Source: Budorcas taxicolor (lineage: Eukaryota; Chordata; Mammalia; Artiodactyla; Bovidae). From it: a DNA stretch of 64,000 nucleotides. A model generated the notes under the pieces. The model was given only the letters and a program-made list of their open reading frames with translations, searched no databases and was not told where the DNA came from. The translations under genes and the position numbers were made by a program. The stretch covers positions 7,352,272 through 7,416,271 of the forward strand of contig NC_068910.1 in assembly GCF_023091745.1 (NCBI RefSeq), given 5' to 3'. The first letter of the stretch is position 1. Each line of letters starts with the position of its first letter. Shown here in pieces: positions 37,254 to 49,201 of this stretch.

Positions 37254-38311
37254 GCCTGGGAAAGTGATCCCAGCCTGCTGCTGCTTAAAGACAACAGCAG
37301 TGGAAGAGTAGCCACAGTCAAAGTTCATCTTGCTTATAAACATAAATGTACAGAGGGAAGATAAAACTAAAAGATGTATCAAAGAATGTACAGTGCTGTT
37401 TCTGGCAGGGGATTATGACTGATTTTGACATTTGTCTTTTTTCTGTTTGTATTTTTAAGCTTTCCTAGTAAACAATTTATGTTATTGGAAAAATTATTTT
37501 TTAGAGAAATGTACAACTGAGGGAAAAGGGAATAAAGACATGTCTCACTTCAGGTGAGAGCTGAGGTGTTAAGGACCTTTACGGTAAATGAATTTCTTTG
37601 AGTTAAGGGCTCCTCGACTTCCTACACAGACAGAGTCCCCACCCCTCCTGGTAGACATTGCCCTCCCTGCCAGCCTCAAACCCTGTCCACTTGCACACCA
37701 GGTCACTGTTCTGGTGCTGGGTCTAAGGTGGCAGCCAGAACTCTGATCCATAAACTACAAGGCCTGGATGGAGGTCCAGAGGAAGAAAAGCAGCCCTGTC
37801 TCCTGTTGCCTCGTAACCATTTCCTCAATCAAGCTCTCAGAAATTACTGCTGCACCGCTCAACTGACAGGGAAGAGAGATTCTGAAAAATATTCAGAAAG
37901 ACAGAAGTACAGCATCTTACACATTTTGTCTCTGTCTAGCCCACTGCCTGAATTCTTCCAGTTCAGTATCTATAAAAATTCTACCCAAGGGCTTTCTTAG
38001 CTCCACTGCCAACAGCAGTTCCCCAATCCTATTTCCCAATAGGTGTCAAGTTCTTCCATCAGGAGCTGGAGGTTCCTCATGGTTTCCAAGCACCTAACCC
38101 TGCCATGGGGGTTGGATGGAGTGGGTGTAGGAGGCCACAGATGCCTGCTTGGCTCTCAGCTCAGAGCAGAGGCAGCTATGGAAATCAGTTTCCGAGGTTA
38201 CCGGTGTTGAAGGCGGTGGATGCTCAGCGGGTGGTTCACACGTCTGAACTGTTTGGGACTAAGCCCTTCTTTGCCAACCTTTGTTCCAGTCTTCTGCAAT
38301 GTCCCATTTCA

Positions 38312-38317
38312 TTTATT
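38312..38317 (-). promoter_or_regulatory. CCR1: Possible proximal polyadenylation signal of CCR1
   Basis: A second AATAAA on the minus strand, about 210 bases after the CCR1 stop. It is conserved in the paralog at 63187-63192. Use would give a short 3'UTR. Conservation between duplicates is the only support. Confidence 0.35.
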
Positions 38318-38528
38318 CATCTCCTTTCCACAAAAAAGAAGTTCATGGAGAAAATTCAAATGCCAGAAGTGATTTTGTCCTGAGCAGCTTGGAATTCCCT
38401 CAATCCCATGCGGTTAGAATTCTACATCAGGTAACAGAGTTGCTGGGAGACCAAGCTGCCTCCTCCCCAGCCAGCATGCCCCGCAGGTCGCTTTTGCTGG
38501 GTCCTGCATTGGCCTCCAGGGGCCTGAG

Positions 38529-39596
38529 TCAGAACCCAGCAGAGAGCTCATGCTCGCCTGTGGAGGGGGACATGGAGCTGACCCTCTCCAGCCTCTCTGT
38601 GGAGAGGAAGGGGAGCCACTTGGCCAGGTGCACAGCCACCAGCCGGTGGAACAACTGCCGCAGATATTTGCGGAACCTCTCACCGACAAAGACGTAGATC
38701 ACAGGGTTGACACAGCAGTGAGTGTAGGCGATCACCTCTGTCACTTGAATGGCCAGGTCCAGCTGTCTGCTCTGCTCACACTTATAGGTGAACAGGGAAT
38801 CTTGGAAAGCGGAAACAAACACACTCAGATTGTAGGGCGTCCAAAAGAGAAAGAAGATGATCATGATGACAAAAATCAGACGCACGGCTTTGGCCTTCTT
38901 CTCATTTGGTCTTCTGAGCAGAATCTTTATAATCCCTGTGTAGCAGACAATCATGACCAACAGAGGCAATATCAGCCCCAAGATGTTCAGTTTCAGAGCC
39001 TGAAACTGCTTCCACTTTGTGAAGCTTTCAGGAGGAAAATGAAGACTGCAGGTGTAGTGGGTGAACTCCCACTGGGTCTTGGAAAAGTACAAGCCGGGGA
39101 CAGAAGCCAAGATGGCCAGGACCCAGATGACAATGCTGGTGACGATACCAAAGGTGACAGTCCGAGCCCGCAGAGCAAACACGGCATGGACGATGGCCAG
39201 GTACCTGTCGATGGTCAGCAGGACGATGAAGAAGATCTCGCTGTACAAGCCCATGAAATAGAACCCAGAGAGCAACTTACACATGGCGTCACCAAAAACC
39301 CAGTCGTCCTTCACCTTGTAGTCGATCCAGAAGGGCAGCGTGAAGAGGAAGATAAGGTCAGAAATGGCCAGGTTGAGGAGGTAGATGCTGGTCATGCTTC
39401 TGAGCCTCTTGTATTGCATGAGGACCAGGACCACTAGGATGTTGCCGACCAGGCCGATGACAAACACCACCGAGTACAAGGGGGGCAGCAGCTGGGCCCC
39501 AAAAGCCCTCTCCTGAACCTTCTGGCATGGGGTCGTGTCCCCATAGTCGTATTCTGTGGTCATGTCATGGTCCTTTGCGCTGGTTGAAGTTTCCAT
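38529..39596 (-). CDS. CCR1: C-C chemokine receptor type 1 (complete, 355 aa)
   Basis: Seven-transmembrane G-protein-coupled receptor of the plasma membrane. The family member binds CCL3, CCL5 and related chemokines and signals through Gi in monocytes and other leukocytes (known for CCR1). Seen here: acidic N-terminus with Tyr16 and Tyr18 as possible sulfation sites; TM1 about 36-60; TM2 with LAISD and TLPFW (77-90); DRYLAIV at 130-136; TM6 with FWTPYN (251-256); NPVIY at 297-301; and a tail ending STGEHELSAGF, the CCR1 signature. Cys106/Cys183 and Cys24/Cys273 are the two expected disulfide pairs. The frame is open five codons further upstream, but that first codon is GTG. The ATG at 39596 gives METST..., has G at -3 and +4, and yields the same 355-residue length as human CCR1, so I chose it. 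The coding sequence is one exon. The human N-terminal glycosylation sequon (N5) has no counterpart. CCR3 and CCR5 are less likely because of the C-terminus and ECL2. Confidence 0.97.
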   Translation of the reverse strand: METSTSAKDHDMTTEYDYGDTTPCQKVQERAFGAQLLPPLYSVVFVIGLVGNILVVLVLMQYKRLRSMTSIYLLNLAISDLIFLFTLPFWIDYKVKDDWVFGDAMCKLLSGFYFMGLYSEIFFIVLLTIDRYLAIVHAVFALRARTVTFGIVTSIVIWVLAILASVPGLYFSKTQWEFTHYTCSLHFPPESFTKWKQFQALKLNILGLILPLLVMIVCYTGIIKILLRRPNEKKAKAVRLIFVIMIIFFLFWTPYNLSVFVSAFQDSLFTYKCEQSRQLDLAIQVTEVIAYTHCCVNPVIYVFVGERFRKYLRQLFHRLVAVHLAKWLPFLSTERLERVSSMSPSTGEHELSAGF

Positions 39597-39661
39597 CCCG
39601 GCTTCTGCCACAGGTCAAGGGAAATGTTTCTGTATGTATTTGCTGTTAAAGGCACTGGGCT

Positions 39662-39680
39662 CTGGACAACAAAAACAAGG
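39662..39680 (-). promoter_or_regulatory. CCR1: Candidate 3' splice site before the CCR1 coding exon
   Basis: On the minus strand, a pyrimidine-rich run ending TTGTTGTCCAG lies 66 bases upstream of the CCR1 ATG; the exon would begin at 39661. Mammalian CCR1 has a non-coding first exon spliced to a second exon carrying the whole reading frame, so an acceptor is expected near here. No branch point was verified and exon 1 was not located. Confidence 0.4.
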
Positions 39681-42600
39681 CAGTGAGTATGCGTCCTTAG
39701 CCCCGGACAGCTGTTTACTAGTGCCCACTGTGTACCACGCCCTGTGCAGCAAGGGAGACCCAGGTCCTCTGCCCTCATGCAACCTGCAGTCTACCACACT
39801 GACAAACAGGGCGTGCACACGTCACTGACTCAAGTGCTCTGGCCCTGAGTGCCCTGAAGGAGACGTCCAGAGGATGGAGAGCGCAGACACGGGAGGACAA
39901 GGGGGGCCTCACGCATGTTCAAGACCAAGGCTTCCTGAGAGCTTCCATGGACTCGACATTGGGCTCAGTGTTAAACAGCCTTGAGGGGTCCCATGGTCAT
40001 TCCCCACTTTAGAGGGGAAGGCACACAAGCTGGGAGCAGTCAGGACACAAAGCTGGTGAGAGCAAGAGCTGGAGCTCAAACCCTGGTGCGTGCCACTCTC
40101 AGGCCCATTCCTGAAGCCCCCTGGCTCTCCTCCCCAGTCACAGGGCAGTGACTGCACTGTGGCGTCCCCAGAGGAGGCTGGGAAGGAAATCAGTTCTGGC
40201 CGAAATTCCAAAACTTACCAACAGATCTTTCTGGCTTTGGAGGCTAAAAAGATTCTCAGCCAGGGGTGATACAGTGCCGTGGGGCACAGGTAAATGTGAC
40301 TGTTTTTTCGGTTGTCACAAACACTGGGGGACACTACTGTCATTTGGTAGCCAGGGCCGAGGATGTACTGCGATGTAAAAATTACCCTACAGCAAACACC
40401 GACAGTGCTACCATAGTGAGATCCTAGGAGGCCAACCCATCCGCCAGCCTGACCCACGTCACACGGTCCTTTGTAGTCACCCAGGTTCTCTGAAGACCTC
40501 CTGAGATAGCCGTGAGTAGGAGTCAGTAACAGTCTGGGAGGAGTGGGGTGATTTGGTAAGGAGAGGGGGCCCTGGGGAGAGAAAGGCTCAGAACAGCCTC
40601 AAGGCAGGAAGTGTCACACAGTGACCAGACATAGGGCGGAATTCTCCTAAAAAAACTATCTTTAGATATTTTCTAACCGGGGTTGCCTCAAAACAAAACA
40701 AAAACCACTAGATAGCCTGCCTTTGTAGAAAATCCCCAGCCCCTGCTTTTCAGCTCTCCCTCCCAACCTTTCCAACCACTTATTGAAGACTCCTCCCCAA
40801 AGGGAGCACAGGGTTTTGTGTAACCTACCAGCTCTGTGACCTCATATAAGTTAACCTACCTCCCTGAGCCTCAGTTCCTCATCTGTAACGTGGGAAAGTA
40901 CCCTTACCTTGCAGGGCTAATGTAAGGCAATGTCTGAGCCTTCCTCTGGAAATTATCAGGTTCTCAGTAAATACTGGGGGACCTCCTTCCCTGTAGGTGC
41001 CCTGCTCTGAGGCCTGGGGCCACCAGGATGCACCCCACTCCCTATAAGTCTCCCTGTAGTTAATCTGGAAAATGAATTCTGCTTGAGAGTGATGGATATT
41101 GACAGTCCTTTCCATCTGCACTGCACTGCACTGTGAAATTTCCAAGACGCTGCCATCAATCTAACTGATTTGACCTAAACATGGACCAGTAAAGTGAGTG
41201 GTACCTGCAGCATAATTTCCATCTAAAATTCTTCAGACTCCAGTGCTCCTCCTTCCACAGAGCTTAATGAATGTTTCCTGCTCACAAAATTCACATTTCT
41301 GCAGTGGCATTCGGAGATTAAAGCTCAGGGGGGTGAGGTGCTGCTGGGCCCCCAGGCTGGGGGGCGGTCCTTTCCCATCCAATCCATCGTTAGGGCGCTC
41401 TCCTCCATCTCTGAACTTGCATACAGCCAGTCAAGCCTCTTTCTGGAGAAGCCCAGGCTGCCACTCACTAAACAAGCTGTGCTGGCAGTTTCTGGTTTCT
41501 GTTGCCACTGCCAGTGCACACAGCTCCATGTGGCAGTCAGCACTTCTGGGTGGGTTCTCAGGCTTACTGTGTTAGCAGCGGGCAGCACAGACAGCAAGGG
41601 GTGCAAGGCTGAGCCCGTGAGCCCAGTTCTTGGGGAATTTTGGCAAAGGTGGAGGCAAACCGCGTCAGCACTGTCAGGGGCCATCTGAACAGAGTCACCC
41701 TCACACCCACTCCCACCTTCAAGCCAGATCACTACTTTCCCACTTGTTGGGCACCAGAATCAGCTCCTGGGCATGTTGTCCCTAGAGGGAGATGGACTGG
41801 AGTGAGGCCCTGGAGGCGAGACCCAAGGAGCATGTTGCCATGTCATGCGCCAGTCCGTCTGCAGCCTGCTACCAACGTCTGCCCCAGGCCGTTGCCCCAG
41901 TGGTCCAGCGCCAGCACCCTTTATCCTGGGAGCTGGTGAAGCCTCTGGACAGACAAAGGGCCGTCTGTGGTGGTGGAAGATGCCCAGGCCTGGTGGGGTG
42001 CAGGAGCTGGCTTCTACTGGTTCAGAAGAGCCAGCCGTGTGCAGCTGTTCTGCATCCAGCATGCTGGTGACTCAAAGTCAACCAGAATGGGAATATTTAC
42101 ACATGGGAATCGGCCAGCACTAGGAATCAGGGCACTTTTCTCAGGAGAATTAGCTGATAAACACTTACCAGTGCATCCATGCCCTTCAGTCTGAATAGCC
42201 TAGAGCTGTCCTGGAGCCAGAGTGGGGACTTAAGGGTCAGTGAGGGGCACAGAGCCTGGTGGTCGGCTGTACAGACTTCTGGGGATTTCTAATCCTGAAA
42301 GTCTAGGACCCTCCAGACCTACTGGAAGAAAGGCTAAGTAGATATCTCCAAGTAGCCCCCCCATGTCGCTTCTCTTCAGAACAAAATTCTGACCTTCCTC
42401 TTCTTTAGAACAGAATGGATGCCCCTTGCCCTCCCCTGCCGCCCCACCCCCCCCCCCCAGAAGGAGGTCACCTGGCCGGCTGCCTACCTTCTGGGGGGTG
42501 AGATCTTACTTCCTTCAAAGACAGCCCACAGTCCTGATTTTGGGGCTCCTTGAGTCTAGCCTTCTTAAGAAACTGTCTCAGTATCAAATCATCTTTGCAT

Positions 42601-44649
42601 GTGCAAAGCTTTTACTAACTAGTATTATCCTTTCGCTGCAATCTCCTCTTATACCATGTTTGGTCTTTGAGTACATGGGGAAATTTGACAATTGTCAGTG
42701 TCTTGAATAGCTTTCCACAGAAAGTATGTTAACAGTGGGCTGACTTTTTAATCAGTCATCAACAAGCAATCACACCAGAAAGTATCCTGTTTTTAGAAAG
42801 AACAAGAATCAGCTCAAAATAAAAAGAACACCCTATTTTACATCTGAGCACTCATATAAATCCATCCATCCTCAGTATTGCTATACAAAGCACTGCCTTT
42901 CAGATGCATTGCTGGGTTACTTAGGCATTTGACTAGCCCTCAAAGACCTCCCCATCTCTGTGGAGACGGACTGATAAACAAGTCATGTCCTGCAACAGGA
43001 GAACTATCGTCCAATCTGGCCACATGCAAACAACGGCGCTTTCAAAAGTAACTGACAAGCCCGAAGAGACAAGTTCCACTTACTCTGGCTTCAGGGCACT
43101 GTGTCCACGAAGTGTTTGTTTCTGAAGCTTTTAGATGCTTTATGAATTCAAGGCCAAGGTCCTGAGTGAGTCGGAAGTTCTCAGTTTCCTGTGTGATGAT
43201 GGAGATAGAACTCTGGGTCTCAGGCTTTCAGAACAACAAGAAGGGGACAAAGATCTTCTTTCTTGTACTGTGGAGTGTCCAGTTCCTGAATGCCAAGTTC
43301 ACTCTAAGGTTTTTTCCTGCTCACTCAGCTGCACTTCTCCTCAGGCGGCTCTGCTTTAAGGGGATTGGGTGGTGGGGCTGGGTGGAGTTGAGCAGGGTGA
43401 GGTGGGTGCCAATGAATGTTTCTGAAGCTTCTGAAGCAATCGAGTTCTTGCCCTCAGTAAGTAGTCTTCCTCTTCTTTTTTTTTTTAAAGATTGCAAATG
43501 GAAGGATTTAAACAGAAAATCTGGGTTCTGGGTCTTCAAAACAATCTGGCTCTACCAGCCCTAGAAGGGCAGGAGGTCCCTTCTCTTTGGCACCCCCTAT
43601 GCACCTGTGCCAGCAACTGCTCACCGCCCCTCTCTGCTCCCCAGTCTGCCTCACAAGCTCAGGGAGCGGCTCTATGATGAAGAGCCTCCCGCCTGGAGAG
43701 AGTACAGGTCTGTTGGATGTCTGTCGGCTGTCTGGCCCCTCCTCTTTGATCTCACAGATTTCCTTTTTGCGTTTCATCCATGACAATTGATTCTGACCCA
43801 GTCCCGTCTGTGCTTCTCCTTCCTGTCGCAGTATCCTAGAAAGCTTATGCTCTGTGTAGCCAAGAAGGGTGAGGCCAGGCTCCTCAGCTGCAGGGATCCT
43901 GTCTGTCAGTGAGGTGCACCTTCAAAAGCTGCACCAGCAGGTTAATTTCCAGGAGAGGGGATGCAGCTTCCTGACCTTGGAGTGCTCTCTTTGCCTAATC
44001 CTGGGACACACTCTCTCTCTCCACGGCCAAGGAGGTTGCTTCTGCTCCCAGGTCACATTCAGACACCAAAGCCCAATGGGTGAGTGTCCCACAGATGGAC
44101 AGAAGGGCCTTTGGGGTGCACAAGTAGCTCCTAGGCAGTAGCCCTCTGCCACCTCCCCATCACCCCATCTCTTCCCCCACCCTCCCACTCCATTCCTTTG
44201 TTTAATTTCCTTCCCCAGGCTCTCTTTCCACCACCCTTTCTCACGCCATAGGCTCTCATGGCCCTCCAGCCAGAATTCTACAACCCCCAACCTGACAAAC
44301 CACAGGGAAAGGTCCGGTAGTCCCTCTGCCGTGCTCAGCTGCCCCCTTGTGCTGGGTCAGGTTGCAAAGTCAAAGAGGGTGCTGCTGTCCATGCGGATCT
44401 CTCTCATCCTGCGCGGATCACCCAAGAGACACTTCCTCCATGAAGCCTTCCTACTCTCTATAGCAGGAAGTCATTCGTGACAGGCAGGTGCTGGAGCTCA
44501 GAGAGTTTTAAGGTTTTGGAGGGGGCGGTGGTGGTGGTAGAGTTTCCCTTATCACACTTTGCTGTACAGGTTGGACATCTGGACAATAAGCAGCAAGGCA
44601 CCACTCAAAATAGCTCAACAATGAAAAAGAAGAGAAACCCTAATTTCCT
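39681..44649. other. Upstream flank of CCR1, probably intron 1 and beyond
   Basis: No coding region recognised. In other mammals CCR1 has a non-coding first exon a few kilobases upstream, so part of this stretch is probably intron; exon 1 and promoter were not identified. It contains a reverse MIR (about 40820-40940), a possible forward MIR (39950-40085) and a C-run near 42447-42461, and no young SINE or LINE for about 5 kb. Confidence 0.45.
40820..40940 (-). mobile_element. MIR SINE
   Basis: Reversed MIR core: agctctgtgacctcatataa, ctgagcctcagttcctcatc, tgtaacgtgggaaagtaccc. Confidence 0.75.
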
Positions 44650-44962
44650 GGGCTTCCCTGGTGGCTCGGTGGATAGGAATCTGCCTGCCAATGCAGGGGA
44701 CATGAGTCCAATCCATGGTCCAGGAGGATCCCACACGCCACGCAGTAACTAAGCCTGTGTGCTACGACTATTGATCCTGTCCTCTAGACCTTGGGGACCC
44801 CAGCTACTGAGCCCACATGCCCCGGAGCCTGTGCTCTGGAACGAGCAAGGTCGTCGCAATGAGACAGGCACTGCAACAGAGTAGCCCCCACTGGCCACAA
44901 GGGAAAGCCCGAGCAGCAGTGAAGACCCAGCACAGCCAATAAATACATAAATAGAAACTATA
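44650..44962 (+). mobile_element. CHR-type tRNA SINE, near full length
   Basis: Head gggcttccctggtggctcgg, a body with ccagctactgagcccacatg and an aataaatacataaatag tail. Confidence 0.8.
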
Positions 44963-46480
44963 ATTTTCTAAAAAGACACCTTGGATGTTAGCTCAGGTTG
45001 GGTACTACTCTCTAATGCTCTCTTGTAATAATCCTTGATTTCACTTTTCACATGCATCTCTTTTTTCACAGCCTAATAAACAATCTCAAACCTTTGGGGC
45101 TTAAAACCACAAGGAGATTGTTCTATGATTCTGTGAGCTAGGCGGGTGTTCCCACACAGCCTCACTCCCACGTCTGATGGTGGGCGCTGCTTGCTGACGG
45201 GAGTGCCTCAGTTTTCCACGTGGCTCTCGTCTTCCTGTCGGCCAGGCTGGTTTTATGCTTGACGTCTCAGGCATGAGAAGAACCTATAAAGCATCTGAAG
45301 GAAAAGTCTCTGAGGCCACAGAGGATCACCTCTGCTGCAGTCTACCACTCACCACAGAGCCAAGCCACAGACAAGGCAGTCAGGAAACAGAATCTGCCTT
45401 CTCAGGGGAAGAAATAAAGCCACACTGTAAAAGCCAGGGTGTACTGAGATGGAAGGGCTCTGAAGCCATATTCATCTTCTACCAAAAGCACAGGCTTCCT
45501 CTAGCTCCCTTACCCGGGATTCCCTGAATTCCTGTCCTCTGATGGTCCTGTCTTCCCCCATCCTTAGCCACTCACTCCATTGACCCTCCCTAATCCCGGG
45601 ATTTTACCGTCATCAACATCTGTGTCCTTTTTGTCTCGGGTCCCGACATCCCAGCCCCTCACCTCTCACTCACCTTTCCTTCTCACTGCCTCTAGCATCT
45701 CAGCTCCAGTGGTTCTTTGACCCCAGTGCAACCAGTGACGTTTCAATTTCTCCTGACCCTCAGCCTCCTCGTGCCCTTGCTTCCATCACCTTAAAGTCCA
45801 GGGGCCATCGTTAGTCCCTCCTGTACATACATCCTCAACGCCTTCACTCTCTTCTGACCTGGTTGTGTCCCCCTGGCACAAACCCAGTCCTGATCAGATC
45901 CGAATCCCCACCGGCACCATGAAGTTGAACGTGGCTGGAGGAAACCACACATGGAACTGACTGGGACCCCCCCTAAATTACTGATGGCCACATGCAAAGG
46001 GCCCCTCATGCTCATCAACGGCTTTCCCCCTCTTAGACATTATGTCACACTTTCTGCCTTTTCCCTGAACCTCCAGCACCACCTCCATCATCCTCAGTCT
46101 TAGCTGATGACCTTGTTCCCCACATCAGCGAGAAGACAGAAGGCTCAGAAGAGACTGTTTACACACCCCACCTCCCTCCTTCCCATCCACCCTTCCCTGG
46201 CCCTTCTATCTGCCTCCCTCCTGCCACGCGGATGGATTCTCCATGCTCCAAGCCCATCTCGTTCACGCTGCCTGGGATCACATCCTCTCTCATCAGCACG
46301 AGGACATCATTCTAGTCATCTTCTCCGGTATCACCAGTTTTTTTTCTGTCTGCCAGATATTCCCATCAGTATACACACACTGCTCTTATTTGATCTGAAA
46401 CAAATAAGAAACAAACAAGTTAGCAAGCAAAGTCTCCCTTGATTCCACTTTCAATTCTATTTACTGATTCATTTCTTTTT
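44963..46480. other. Intergenic, no recognised gene
   Basis: C/T-rich plus strand. An old interspersed-repeat remnant is likely near 45080-45260 (ggggcttaaaaccacaagg). No gene supported. Confidence 0.5.
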
Positions 46481-46652
46481 AAAAATATTTTATTTATTTG
46501 GCTGTGCTGATTCACAGTTGTGGCACATGGGATCTTCATTGCGGGATCTGTAAGTTGTGACATACGTAATCTAGTTCACTCGCCAGGGATCAAACCTGGG
46601 CCTTCTGCGTTGGGAGCAAATAGTCTCAGCCACTGGACCACCAGGGAAGTTC
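46481..46652 (-). mobile_element. CHR-type tRNA SINE
   Basis: Reversed element: attttatttatttggctgtg at the left, gggatcaaacctgggccttc, and cactggaccaccagggaag at the right. Confidence 0.8.
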
Positions 46653-47865
46653 ATCTAATCACTGATTCATTTCTGCACAGCTCTTTGCAGTACTCAAAAG
46701 AGCCGTCTTTATTTGCATCCAATTCCACTTCACCCGATTCTAGGACCTGCTCTCCCCTAGCCCCCAGTGCTTTGGTCAGGGTCATCAGTGACCTTCATGT
46801 GGCTAAATCCAACGGTCAGATCTCAGGCTGCGCCGGGCCTGACGGCTCAGCACATTTGACACCGCTGTTGCTCCCTCTTCTTGATGCTCCTCCTCTGTGT
46901 GTGCAGGATCCCAGCCTATTGGCTTTGCCCTCGTCTCACAGGCAGCCCCTTGTCAGTTCCCACGGCTGGTTTCTGCTCAGTTCTCCCGCTTCTTTCCTGG
47001 CAGGCACCAGGCCATGGTCCTTGAACCCCTGTCCTCCCAATCTACAGTCACACCTTTGATTGCTCTATTCTCTCTCATGGCTGAAAATGTCATATCCACT
47101 CTGAAGAGGCCCAAACTTACATCTGCAGCCTGCCCAGCTCCCTCAAATCTGGGCTCACGCCCAACACTCTGCTCCATGTCTCCACCTGACTTTCTGAGAA
47201 GCTTTTCAAGTAGAATTCCTGATCTTCTCTCCAAATGTTATTGACACTGTCATCCACACCTAGAGGTAAATGGCAGCTCCGTTCTTCCCACGGAAGCTAC
47301 CAAAACCTTGGAGTAACACTTGAATCGACTCTTTGGAACCTGGCCTGTGATTTTTTGGCAGAATCTATTGACTCCATTTTCAACATACAAAGACTTCAGT
47401 CCCTTCTTGCTTCACCCACTGGCCCCAGTTTGGTCCAAACCAACTAAGACCACAGTCTCTTTCCAATACAGCAGCTGGAGGGATTCCTCAAGAGTTACTT
47501 CAGTTACTTCAGTCCTTACATTGGCCTGCAAGGCTGTTCACCACATGCCCTCCTCCCCTCTCTGACTTCATCTATTAGCATCTCCTTCGCTCACTCCGTC
47601 CCAGCCAAACTGGCTCCCAGGATGCCCCTGAACCTGCCAGGTGCCTTTCCACCCCAGGGCCTTTGCACATGCTGTTTCCTCTGCCAAGATGCCTCACCCG
47701 CCCCCGCCCGCCACATGCCCGGAAAGCCTGCTCCCTGACCTCCTTCATTCCTACACGCGTGCAATGCTTTCTCAGGAGGTGTTCTCTAACCATCTTATTA
47801 AAATTGAATCTCCTCTTCTCCCACCTCAGAAATCAATGACCCCCTTCCCAGATTTACTTATTACC
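46653..47865. other. Intergenic, no recognised gene
   Basis: Pyrimidine-rich. A 179-codon frame at 46520-47059 starts inside the SINE and has no domain. Its length reflects the stop-poor c/t composition. Confidence 0.5.
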
Positions 47866-47876
47866 ACCTGGGTTAC

Positions 47877-48111
47877 TTTGGCTACCTCATGCGAAGAGTT
47901 GACTCATTGGAAAAGACTTTCATGCTGGGAGGGATTGGGGGCAGGAGGAGAAGGGGACGACAGAGGATGAGATGGCTGGATGGCATCACCGACTCGATGG
48001 ATGTGAATCTGAGTGAACTCCGGGAGTTGGTGATGGACAGGGAGTCCTGGCATGCTGCGATTCATGGGGTTGCAAAGAGTCGGACACGAGTGAGCGACTG
48101 AACTGAACTGA
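47877..48111 (+). mobile_element. BovB LINE 3' end, short copy
   Basis: Only the last 235 bases: RRVDSLEKTFMLGGIGGRRR to HGVAKSRTRVSD and the terminal actgaactgaactga. Target-site duplication acctgggttac at 47866-47876 and 48112-48122. Confidence 0.95.
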
Positions 48112-48236
48112 ACCTGGGTTACATATATTTAATATGTAGTTATTGTCCAGTTTCTCTCAATGTAATGACAGCTTCCTGAGGAATGTTCCCTCTTTTGTTC
48201 ACTGCTATAGCCCCACACAGCAGGTGCTCAAGAAGC

Positions 48237-48355
48237 ATTTTTTGGCCATGGTCTTCAGCATGTGGGATCTTAGTTCCCTCACCAGGGATGGAACCTGTGC
48301 CTCCTGCATGGGGAGGGCAGACTCTCAAACACTGGACTGCCAGGAGTCCCACAGT
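48237..48355 (-). mobile_element. CHR-type tRNA SINE
   Basis: Reversed: agcatgtgggatcttagttc, accagggatggaacctgtgc, cactggactgccaggagtcc. Confidence 0.72.
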
Positions 48356-49201
48356 AAGCATTTCTGAATGGCTAAATTGCAAGAAATTTACAGTCAGGAT
48401 ACTCAGAGAGCACACTAGCAACAGCTCTGCAGTTTATCCAGGACCCAGCGCACTTCCATCTTTCTAACACACACGGATCAGCACTGCTCACGGCCACGAG
48501 ATGGCTGAGCTCATCCAGGCATGATGACATCTAACAAAAAGTGCTCTCTCTTCCTGCTGTCGGTTCTTAGAAACGAGGAAGCTCGCAGCCATTTTGTAAG
48601 AAAACATCCACTTGGGAGCTGGATTCTCTGCAGCGAAACCAGGAGACAGTCCCTCCACCTGGCCTCCTCGGGTAGGGCTAGGCAGCAGTGACTGAGGGGA
48701 GGAATCAGCCGCTCTGCAGTTCTTCTGCCTCAGGGAGCTGCTCAGCAGGAAGCAGACACTGGGGGGCAGGATTTGAGAGGCTATGAACAAAGGGGGACCA
48801 CTGTATCTCCTCCCAGCCTCTTTCCTCCCCTCCACAACCTACTTCAGTACAGGGGCCTCTGGGGGTGGTTCCTGTCCATAGAGCCCAGAGCATGGCCACT
48901 GAGCCCACGAAACTGGATGCCAAGGGCTGCTAACCACATGGTGACAGTTCCCTGAAACAGTACCTACAAGCACTGGGTGCTGGCTCACTGCTAGGCGGGA
49001 ACTCAGGAAGGAATGAAGACGGTGAGTGTGATCCTTTCTTCGTACCTCAGATCTCAGCTGCAGACCGTCACATGTACACACCTGCACCCACTGACTCTAT
49101 CTGCTCTGAGAGCTCTAATTCATGGTTGCTGCATGATGGGATTCATTCCCTTCCATCTCATTTCTCACACGTCTACCAAATGCCTTCTTTCCTTGCCTGT
49201 T
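48356..49201. other. Intergenic, no recognised gene
   Basis: No repeat family or coding signal recognised. Confidence 0.5.

Larger units (their letters stand above)
37225..38528 (-). other. CCR1: Probable CCR1 3' untranslated region
   Basis: Sequence from the CCR1 stop codon to just past the AATAAA at 37248-37253, about 1.3 kb. It is free of SINE or LINE insertions although both flanks are full of them, and it is collinear with 62010-63385 downstream of the CCR1-like gene. The extent is inferred from the polyadenylation signal; the cleavage site itself is not visible. Confidence 0.6.
37195..39596. repeat. Segmental duplication, copy A (CCR1 unit)
   Basis: Homologous to 61975-64000 at an offset of about 24.8 kb. 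Similarity starts abruptly near 37195, some 50 bases beyond the CCR1 poly(A) signal, and continues through the 3'UTR into the receptor frame. The upstream limit cannot be seen because copy B is cut by the window edge. Confidence 0.85.

Noticed and set aside
38550..39437. 295-codon open frame on the plus strand
   Set aside because: It is the exact antisense of the CCR1 coding exon; its length follows from the codon bias of CCR1, and the protein is unlike any family.
39597..39611. Extending CCR1 by five N-terminal residues
   Set aside because: The upstream codon is GTG, not ATG, and the ATG at 39596 matches the family length and has good initiation context.
46520..47059. 179-codon plus-strand frame as a gene
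   Set aside because: Starts inside a reversed CHR SINE and owes its length to pyrimidine-rich sequence with few stops.
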